The translations under genes were made by a program, and so were the position numbers. From Glandiceps talaboti (lineage: Eukaryota; Hemichordata; Enteropneusta; Spengelidae), in the NCBI RefSeq assembly GCF_964340395.1, contig NC_135561.1, positions 12,573,961-12,588,960 of the forward strand: DNA of 15,000 nt, in the 5' to 3' direction. Each line of letters opens with the position of its first letter. Within the stretch, counting starts at the first letter, position 1. The notes under the pieces are model-generated. The model was not told the origin of the DNA, did no database searches, and worked only from the letters and a program-made list of their open reading frames with translations. This document shows, one piece after another, positions 1 to 15,000 of this stretch.

Positions 1-728
1 AGTACCCATGTATAGATAAGCTAGCAATTTGATTCATTGATAATATATCATGTATACATTTCCCACTCACTCATAGAATGTAGGTTTAGATCCCATACTG
101 TAATGGATGTACATGTATATCTTTAATTTGCTTTTAAGAATATAGCAGTGCATATGTTGTATGGTTTTCACGACCTTAGGCCATGTTTGTATATATGTAC
201 ATTATATATATAGCATACAGTGCGTGTATTCAGTCACAATCCCCATCTGGTATAGCATGGTAAAGCTTTGACGGTGGCATCCTGACTACTGATTCAATAG
301 GTTTGCCAAACAATTGTTTTTTCAATTCTGATCTGACATTGACCTTTACAGTGAAGTGATGATACATGCCAAATGCAAGTTCAATATACATTGTATGTAC
401 ATGAGCATGTATGGTACTAATACTGCAAGTCAAATATAAGAAAATTTGGCGACATTTTTTTTTGCCAGTTATAGCTAGACAGATGTTGAAGATAAGATTT
501 GCTGATATTGAGTAGTAGACATCATCGGTACATGTATCATGTTCTAAAGATGTAAAAGATACCACACACTGCAAAGAAATTACAGAATATCATTCAAAGC
601 GTTGTCAAAAAATATACCCTGATTTAACCGAAGCTTTGAATTCTGTCAGTGTAATTGTCAAATTATGTACAAATCTGCAAAATTAATGGCAAAAAATTCT
701 GTATGTTCATGTCTGCTTCAATTTTTAT
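1..728. other. Unassigned noncoding sequence
   Basis: This is AT-rich sequence with no exon, RNA gene or repeat I recognise. A 114-codon open frame on the minus strand (230-574) has no protein features I know and reads as low-complexity AT-rich DNA. The region may be intergenic or a 5' intron of the Argonaute gene; the sequence does not decide. Confidence 0.6.
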
Positions 729-729
729 T

Positions 730-757
730 AGCACAACTGAACTTGTTCAGTAGTGCT
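730..757 (+). repeat. 5' terminal hairpin of the Helentron-like element
   Basis: AGCACAACTGAAC and GTTCAGTAGTGCT are inverted copies separated by TT, with 12 of 13 positions pairing. The left arm includes the subterminal inverted repeat shared with the other end of the element. Confidence 0.75.
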
Positions 758-773
758 ATAGGGATCGCCCGGC

Positions 774-803
774 GTCTGTCTGTCTGTGTGTGTGTGTGTG
801 TGG

Positions 804-833
<30 letters not shown>
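774..833 (+). repeat. GTCT/GT microsatellite inside the element
   Basis: Three GTCT units run into a long GT tract interrupted once by GGAT. It sits directly after the 5' hairpin, as in other pearl/DINE-1-type elements. Confidence 0.9.
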
Positions 834-836
<3 letters not shown>

Positions 837-1380
837 CAACTTAAAGTCAAAAACCGCTGAACCGATTGCCACGATATTTGGTGGGTCCATTACTTTGGGT
901 GTCTAGTTGGGAAATTGTTCAAATCAAAATGATCGCATCACAGGTGTGTGATTTGGGTCCAAAAATGTGATTTTTGGTCAAAAAACTTAAACTCAGAAAC
1001 TACTGGGCAGATTGGTGCGAAATTTGGTGGGAACATTCTTAAGGGGTGTGTAAAGTAAGATTTGTTCATGACGGGATGATTCCATCAGTGATATGCAAAT
1101 TAGGGCTAAAAATGTGTCTTTTTGGTTAAAAATCTATAATTCTAAAACTACTGAGCAGATTGGGCTGAAATTTAATGGGAATGTATCTAGGGATGTATGG
1201 ACGAAGAAATATTAAGCATACCATGATTCCATGAGTGATATGCAAATTAGGTGTAAAAATGTTCATTTTTGGTCAAAAACTTATATCTCAAAAAGTACTT
1301 GGTCAATTAGTCTGAAACTTGGCAAGATGTTTCTGAAACTGTTATTCTGCAGATTTTCTTAAAAACATTTTGACAAAATT
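834..1380 (+). repeat. Tandem block A: about 3.7 units of 146-148 bp
   Basis: The landmark ATTG/ATTGG/ATTAG after an ACTACTG-type motif recurs at about 865, 1011, 1159 and 1306. Each unit also has a GGTCAAAAACTTA-type start and (in the middle units) TGATATGCAAATTAGG. The copies are diverged, so the array is old. The fourth unit changes into block B. Confidence 0.8.
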
Positions 1381-2040
1381 GGCCCTAGCAACCATGACCA
1401 CACCCTTTAGCAACAACCAAATGACAGTATATTTTGGTCAAATAACAACATCATCTGGTAAGCAAGTGAGTAAACATTCAAAAAATGTATGCAAATACCC
1501 TAGCAACCATGACCACGCCCATAGCAACAGCCAAACGGTGGTGTATTTCACAAAGATAACAATAGGGTTTAATAGATAATTGAATAAACATCCAAAAAAT
1601 GTATGTAAATTTGCATAGCAACAAGACCACGCCCATAACAACAGCCAAATAATCACGTATATTGCAAAGATAACAACAGGAATAGAAAGACAGATGAATA
1701 AACATTCAAAAAATGTATGCAAATACCCTAGTAACCATGACCACGCCCATAGCAACAGCCAAACGGTGGTGTATTTCACAAAGATAACAACAGGGTTTAA
1801 TAGACAATTGAATAAACATTCAAAAAATGTATGTAAATTTTCCTAGCAACAAGACCACGCCCATAGCAACAGCCAAATGATCACGTATATTGCAAAGACA
1901 ATATCAGGAATTCATACACAAGTGAACAAAAACATACACAAATGTATGCAAATATATCTAACAACATGACCACGCCCATAGCAACAGCCAAATGATAGCA
2001 TTTATCGTAAAGATAGCAACATGGTTGGATAGGCATCTGG
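1381..2040 (+). repeat. Tandem block B: six units of 113-115 bp
   Basis: The motif TAGCAACCATGACCACGCCC and its variants start at about 1386, 1501, 1616, 1729, 1844 and 1959, each followed by ATAGCAACAGCCAAA. Units 2 and 4 share CGGTGGTGTATTTCACAAAG and units 3 and 5 share TGATCACGTATATTGC-type sequence, so the array has a two-unit higher-order period of about 229 bp. The period is close to 114, a multiple of three, which explains a repetitive open frame on the minus strand (1438-1779) that is not a gene. Confidence 0.9.
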
Positions 2041-2122
2041 ATAGTTATTCAGCAAATAAACACCTATTGTTAGCATAGACTAGCATATGGATAAACATTT
2101 TTAAAAACTACAGTTGTGCTAC

Positions 2123-2137
2123 AACGCCATTGGCGTT
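2123..2137 (+). repeat. 3' terminal hairpin of the Helentron-like element
   Basis: AACGCC, loop ATT and GGCGTT form a perfect 6-bp stem immediately after the right subterminal inverted repeat (2111-2121). A run of T follows. Confidence 0.75.
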
Positions 2138-2775
2138 TTTTTTTTCTACCCAATCAATTAAGGGTCTCATTTCCCAAATGCTCTCTCTTATGTTTTTTGT
2201 ATTCGGAAATTAATGAATTGTCATAGTAAACTGACCTTCACCCAAAATACAGTGTCACAGTATATTTATTTTTTCAAGTTAGAACAAAATTATTGAACTT
2301 ATGTGACATGCCATATCATACTATACTTGTTTATTTTTAAATTTTACATAAATTGAATGATTGTATCTAATTTGATTATACAAGAAGTATGCCAGAAACA
2401 TTTTACACATCTGATGGCAAAGTTTGTCTCATACTTTAAAACCTGGAAAATTTTGCTAAAGACTTATTTTGTTGGAAAAGAAAACACTGACACAAAATAA
2501 GTAGTGACTAAAAATATCCCCAGTGTCTTGAACACAATGTACCAGTCTGGTTAATTAGTTAAAATTAGTCTTTGAGAATTAGCTAAAGGCTGTAAAATTG
2601 CAAATGTTTTTTAGGGGCGAAAATATCTAGGTTTACTATACCGCCTGAAATATACATTGGAATCACAGATACAATGTAATGAGATCTATCTGTTGTCATG
2701 GAAACAAAAATTCTGGATAGATGAGGATAATCCCTACATGATTGTATTGTATGTATGAATGGCACAACATAAGCC

Positions 2776-2827
2776 GTGTCTGGGAAGAAAACATACGGTT
2801 GCAGTGTCTGGGAAGAAGGCATATGGT
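2776..2827 (+). repeat. 28-bp direct duplication
   Basis: GTGTCTGGGAAGAAAACATA (with CGGT after it) at 2776-2799 is repeated with three changes at 2804-2827. It looks like a small local duplication. Confidence 0.8.
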
Positions 2828-3127
2828 CTCCCAACCACCACACAATACATGTACAATATGTGAATAGTTGCAAAGTAGGGAGAACGATGGAGATTACAGG
2901 TGGTGTTAATGAAGAGAAGTCACTTCAGTTATTTTACACATCAACAAAATCGTCCTTGCTATGTTAGATGGTTGTCTCTTATTTAGTCATTGGATCTACA
3001 TGTATGCCTACAATGGATGTTATCAAGGCTTTGTACTAACTCAGTTATAGCTAACAACATACATGTATTTTTGTGCCAAACCGGCATCTGTGTCATTGTG
3101 AACCCATGTTAATATCACCACCAGCAT

Positions 3128-3242
3128 TTCTGCTAAGGTTTCAGAACCCTGGTAACAAGAAAGAGATGGTGGGGGTCTGTTAGATTTACTCAGTGTAATA
3201 ATACATTTAGTTAAAAATCTTGAAAACTGAGGTAGATGATAC
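3128..3242 (+). repeat. Dispersed repeat, copy A
   Basis: It contains TGCTAAGGTTTCAGAACCCT and GGTAACAAGA near its start and AACTGAGGTAGAT near its end. The start matches copy C at about 13280 and the end matches copy B read on the minus strand. Confidence 0.55.
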
Positions 3243-3654
3243 ATTTTGCGATTTTTCTGGTTTTCAATCAGTTCTCAAAGACTAATTTCACAAATTATTA
3301 GACTGGTGCATTGTGTTCATGTACAAGAAGGCGGTTTAGTCTCTACTTATTTTTAAAAATTGTATTTTTGTTTTCCAGCAAAATAAGCAAAAGTAAGTTG
3401 AGTGAAAATTTCCATGTTTACAGAAATATAGGTTGCATACATTATGCTTGTACATACATGTACATGCAAAAGATATTCTAACAAACAAATACACTAAAGG
3501 TTATTGCCCCCTAGTCGTCTGAACTTAATGGCTGCATTTAATCATTACATTTTTTATATATGATCATATGTGTCTTGTGTATCATTTATATATATTGACA
3601 ATTTTAAGACTGATATGATAGGAAAACAGTATTTTTTGTTGAGGGCGGTAAGTA

Positions 3655-3812
3655 GGTAAAATCTACCTCAGTTACCCCAGCATTTTACCAGGGTTCCTCA
3701 TCAATATTGTGATATAATGTACATGTAAGGGAAACTATGCCAGTTGTACCGGATTTACAAATGTACCTCTTTCCGTTTCCAGGGTTCCAAACCCTTAGCA
3801 AAGACACTCGGA
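3655..3812 (-). repeat. Dispersed repeat, copy B (minus strand)
   Basis: Read on the minus strand it has TTTGCTAAGGGTTTGGAACC, then GATGAGGAACCCTGGTAAAATG, then AACTGAGGTAGAT. The first two blocks match copies C and D in the AGO intron at 13271-13535 and the last matches copy A. Confidence 0.6.
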
Positions 3813-3936
3813 AAATTGGATATAAGTATTTGCTAGAATATTTGAAAAATGGATATGCATATCATATTGTCATTAAAGAGCAAAGGAAGATACAAATCTA
3901 GGCATAAATTTTTTCTTAATAAGATGTGCTCATCTT

Positions 3937-4014
3937 GAGGCTATCCATGGCTTTTGAATCTCAAGAGATCTCTTGTGAGAAGAGATTCGAAGCTACATTT
4001 GTACGCATAGCCTC
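3937..4014. repeat. Imperfect inverted repeat (hairpin, 78 nt)
   Basis: GAGGCTAT at 3937-3944 pairs perfectly with ATAGCCTC at 4007-4014. Inside it GCTTTTGAATCTC pairs with GAGATTCGAAGC with one bulge and one G-T pair. The two stems are separated by an uneven internal loop. The apex carries the palindrome AAGAGATCTCTT. Confidence 0.6.
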
Positions 4015-4416
4015 TAGACTAGAGATGTTCCCAAACTACATTTTTAATGTCACTCTATTTACTGTGGTTTTACTTGTAATTTAAACTAAATATTTCCGAC
4101 TTATTATATTCATTTGGGTGTACTACATTTGTGTGTTAAATACTTGGGGGAATTACTGCAGTCTCATTTTTTAAAAAGGGATTGTCATGTATATGTGGGT
4201 ACATGTAGTTCCTGAGGAAGCAATCAAGTGTTTCTAATCATGGAAAGAAAGTACTACAGTGTATCAGTTTAGCCGCTAGGATATATTGAAACATGTTTTG
4301 TGTCTATATAGGAAAATTATAGCTCTCCTGTGTATGTTTTAGAACCCAGCACAGAATCGAGAATACATGTATCTGGTCAGTGGTGTAGAATCTTGGTTTA
4401 TTTTGAGGGTGTGTGT

Positions 4417-4436
4417 GGGGTAGGGGTGGGTGGGGG
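4417..4436 (+). promoter_or_regulatory. G-quadruplex motif upstream of AGO coding exons
   Basis: Four G tracts of 4, 4, 3 and 5 bases are separated by loops of 2, 1 and 1 bases. This fits a compact G-quadruplex consensus well. It lies about 660 bases upstream of the first recognised exon on the coding strand. A regulatory role is inference only. Confidence 0.5.
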
Positions 4437-5092
4437 AGTTACCCAGTTAAATGTGTGGAGAAGTTCAATTTAGGTATCGCTGTATAAACTGTACAATTGT
4501 ATGGGTGTATACATGCACATGAAAATTGAACAGACTAAGTAGGAGTTTTGCTGATATCAATTCAAATAATGACAGGAATAGAATTCAGGAAACGCCCATA
4601 GCTGTAAGGTATACATGTATGGTTATATGACATAGATGTATAGTGTGTACGTGAGGCTCTCTTCTGATAACACAGAATCTAGCATCTCGTGTTTGAAACT
4701 AGAATTTATAGAAGCTAGAAATCTTATATGGTATAAAATGTATCATTTGTATCGTAAACAAGTAAACACGGATTCAAGTTTTCACATGATTTGTAGAACT
4801 TTTTCATTTGTTTACTTGTTAGCACTTTAACATGTTATTTGTGTGTGTGTATTTAACACTGGGGATGCTTTTTTTTGGATGTACATGTATGTGTCTCTGG
4901 GGACACATCATAAACAAGACAAAATGGGGCTTTCTGTTAGTTCTTCAGTTCCAGAGACAAGTTCTTTGGTTTTTCTCAAGCTTACACACATTACTACTTT
5001 CAAACTTTTGTATTTCTCTGCCAAATACAAGTTGAAGTGTTGTACATTGTATGATCTAACAATCTGTTATTTTTTATCATCATTTTTTCCAG

Positions 5093-13073
<7,981 letters not shown>

Positions 13074-13270
13074 GTTAGATTTATATTATTTCTATTCAAG
13101 AGGCTCACAGCTTTATCATCTTACATGTACTTATTAGGAAAATTAGTTTAATTTTGATTCTAGAAAAGATATTTTGATTCAGTGTTATGTGGATTTGTTT
13201 CAAGCTTGTCAACGAGGAAATAAAGTGAGGCAGATAGTAGAAGTACTTTTCAATGAGGAGATACTGTGAA

Positions 13271-13376
13271 CAGAGTTTTTGCTAAGGTTTTGGAACTCAG
13301 GCAACAGAGGGGGATGATATGGTAAATTTTCATACTTCATACCAAATTTTGATGGGGGAACCCCAGTAGAATACAT
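13271..13376 (+). repeat. Dispersed repeat, copy C
   Basis: TTTTTGCTAAGGTTTTGGAAC is followed after about 50 bases by TTTTGATGGGGGAACCCCAG. The same two blocks in the same order occur on the minus strand of copy B, and the first block occurs in copy A. Confidence 0.6.
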
Positions 13377-13449
13377 TAGTTGGAAAGTTGGCAAAACACG
13401 TATGGAATACAGATTGATTTGTACCTCCTTTCTGACAGTCTTTAACAAA

Positions 13450-13535
13450 AACACTGCTGGTAACAGGCTTATAAATTTGTGGAGATTTCAATGCGCTTTA
13501 CCATAATTTTGATGAGGGGACCCCAGTAAAATGTA
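13450..13535 (+). repeat. Dispersed repeat, copy D (partial)
   Basis: It contains TTTTGATGAGGGGACCCCAG followed by TAAAATG, matching the second block of copies B and C. It has only a weak CTGGTAACAGG remnant of the first block. Confidence 0.5.
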
Positions 13536-14744
13536 TGGATAAGGTCTACATAATTACTGTCTCGAAAAAAATCATAGGCAGATACAGAAGTTAAGTGTAA
13601 GTTGTCGCTATGTTGTGGGTGATGGGTTCTATTGTTCTCATTGAAAATCAGTCTTGTTCATATGTACGTATGTACGTACATGTACGCGTTGAATAGATCT
13701 GTTTTCATGATGTTTACAACCTACAAACTTGGTATTCAATATACACCACTGTACATTTCCTAATTGAAGCTAGTACTCATAGATAAATGAAAATTTAACT
13801 TGTAAAGTTTACACAAGACTTCAACTTCTACCAACTATGAACTGCTGCTCTAGTCGTAAAAAGATTGCCATGAAACTGAACATGAAAATGGAAATTAGAA
13901 TGATAGTAAAATGTTGATTCATTTGAGGATGTAGCTTCAATTAGAAAGTGTACAGTACTCAAACTGTGAGCCTCTGTGTAATGCTAACACACAATACTTT
14001 ACAACTTTACTTTGTCTGCATGTGATAATTGGTTTAGTTTTAATAGATCATACAAGTCACTGTCATGTATTATTGTTACAATACCAGTAGCTTAATATTT
14101 GATACTTATAATATCAGTCACACTTATGACCTAATCATTGTCTCATTATCCATCCATCCACAACTTAAACAAATTAATCAATCAATCTCTCTAATCTGTG
14201 AAATATCCAATTAATCAAATCCTTGAAAATAAAGGTCAATTAAAGCCATGTACATGTAACAGGACACAACAAAAGCTGTTTATGGACGTCAAACAGTTGT
14301 GGGTGTGGTGCCAAGAAAGATAACCCTGTAGGCTGTACTAGTGTCTTGAAAGATAACCGTGTACTATATAAATATAAATAGATTATGTGGAGAGACTATC
14401 AGCCACAGAAGTTGAACTGAAAAATTGTTGTATTGCTGAAAAATATACCCCCAAAAAATCCTTTGCTAAATATGTTCAGAAGTTGTATTTGTATTACAGA
14501 ATCCGTTTTCAACACATTGGCCACAGTTTATATGTAGCAAGTTGTAGGCTTTATGCAGAATTTGATTATTTGTGACTTGAATTTGAATGTGGATATACCA
14601 CAGTTGATGAACAAAAATGAGTCGCATAATATTGAAGAAAAAATATGCTAATATACTTATACAGCTAGTATGACTTGATATGTGTCTAACATTATTACTT
14701 TGAGTGTGGTTCTGTGATAATGTACTGTATCATCAGTGGCAGAA

Positions 14745-14927
14745 ACTGAAGAACACTGGGCCCAGTGCGTGAGTCCGGAACCCGAGCTGGGTTTGCACCC
14801 AAAAACAAAATGGAAATGGGTAACATTTTGAGAACCTTTGTGTTCTCTCTTTGTGTGAAATGATTGCATTGGGATTCATCTAATGAGATATTGTTAACTC
14901 CTAAAGCTGTGCCCAGTGTTCTACAGT
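14745..14927. mobile_element. Small MITE-like element with 17-bp terminal inverted repeats
   Basis: ACTGAAGAACACTGGGC (14745-14761) and GCCCAGTGTTCTACAGT (14911-14927) are inverted copies with 16 of 17 positions matching. The left end overlaps the perfect 14-base palindrome CACTGGGCCCAGTG (14754-14767). An internal hairpin GAGAAC-CTTTGT-GTTCTC lies near 14830-14847. It is 183 bp with no coding capacity. No clear target duplication was seen. Confidence 0.5.
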
Positions 14928-15000
14928 TGTACTATACCTTATATCATGTACTTTTTTCTAACTGTACACCTTTTATTATCCCAATGTTCTTTGATTGTTT

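Larger units (their letters stand above)
729..2137 (+). mobile_element. Non-autonomous Helentron-like (HINE / pearl / DINE-1-type) element
   Basis: About 1.4 kb with ordered parts. The 11-base end TAGCACAACTG (729-739) is perfectly inverted at 2111-2121. A 5' hairpin spans 730-757. A GTCT/GT microsatellite follows at 774-833. Four imperfect 146-148 bp tandem units run from about 834 to 1380, and six 113-115 bp tandem units from about 1381 to 2040. A terminal hairpin (2123-2137) follows the right inverted end directly and is followed by a T run. Subterminal inverted repeats, a microsatellite, core tandem repeats and a 3' stem-loop downstream of the right repeat are the plan known for Helentron-derived elements such as Drosophila DINE-1 and bivalve pearl elements. 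It has no transposase or Rep/helicase coding capacity, so it would depend on another element. The assignment rests on architecture only. Confidence 0.6.
2138..5092. other. Noncoding region upstream of the first recognised AGO exon
   Basis: I see no exon with Argonaute or other recognisable coding content. It holds a 28-bp direct duplication (2776-2827), two copies of a dispersed repeat (3128-3242 and 3655-3812), an inverted repeat (3937-4014), a G-quadruplex motif (4417-4436) and many TACATGTA octamers. It could be promoter plus 5' untranslated exon DNA or a 5' intron. I cannot place a transcription start. Confidence 0.6.
13074..15000 (+). other. AGO intron g, incomplete at the window edge
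   Basis: It starts GTTAGA after LPLE. No sequence coding for the expected L2 continuation was found to the end of the window. It holds two copies of the dispersed repeat (13271-13376, 13450-13535) and a small element with inverted ends (14745-14927). The rest is AT-rich and unassigned. Confidence 0.75.

Noticed and set aside
1438-1779. Minus-strand open frame with a WLLLWAWSWLLGYLHTFFECL-type repeat, resembling a membrane protein
   Set aside because: It is a translation of the 114-bp tandem array. The period is a multiple of three, so the frame stays open without selection.
13660-13690. GTACGTAC-rich palindromic stretch as a possible regulatory site
   Set aside because: It is a short, low-complexity stretch similar to the ACGT-containing part of the microsatellite near 10206. 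There is no further support.
14387-14575. 62-codon plus-strand open frame as the next AGO exon
   Set aside because: It has none of the L2 sequence expected after LPLE and no splice-site support.

Overview
The window looks like nuclear genomic DNA of a marine invertebrate animal, probably a non-arthropod bilaterian. The evidence is AT-rich sequence, seven short GT-AG exons separated by introns of 0.5-2.5 kb, many microsatellites and minisatellites, and an encoded protein that resembles the miRNA-class Argonautes of sea urchins, hemichordates, lancelets and molluscs. The phylum cannot be fixed from this window alone.

The only gene I can support is a plus-strand Argonaute gene of the animal AGO1/AGO2 (miRNA) class. 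Seven consecutive coding exons (5093-5378, 6059-6179, 6894-7075, 8781-8917, 9723-9945, 12423-12506, 13010-13073) join in phase into 366 residues. They cover a Gly/Pro-rich N-terminal tail, the Argonaute N domain, linker L1, the whole PAZ domain and the start of linker L2. The start codon lies upstream of the first recognised exon. The MID and PIWI domains, with the slicer residues, lie beyond the right edge. The gene is therefore incomplete at both ends but shows no break.

Layout: 1-728 is unassigned noncoding sequence. 729-2137 is a non-autonomous mobile element with Helentron/HINE (pearl or DINE-1-like) architecture: hairpin end, GT microsatellite, two blocks of tandem repeats and a terminal hairpin. 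2138-5092 is noncoding, either upstream DNA or a 5' intron, and holds a dispersed repeat, a long inverted repeat and a strong G-quadruplex motif. 5093-13073 is the Argonaute gene. Its introns carry a tandem array that begins exactly at a 5' splice site (7076-7397), a palindromic MITE-like element (8471-8630), a 39-bp minisatellite (9501-9600), a large TATG/GGAT microsatellite (9968-10408) and a 25-bp minisatellite (11286-11675). 13074-15000 is intron, with further copies of the dispersed repeat and a small element bounded by 17-bp inverted repeats.

I found no second gene, tRNA, rRNA or CRISPR array. The most interesting observations concern repeat structure and its possible effect on splicing. 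I see no convincing new multi-gene system.
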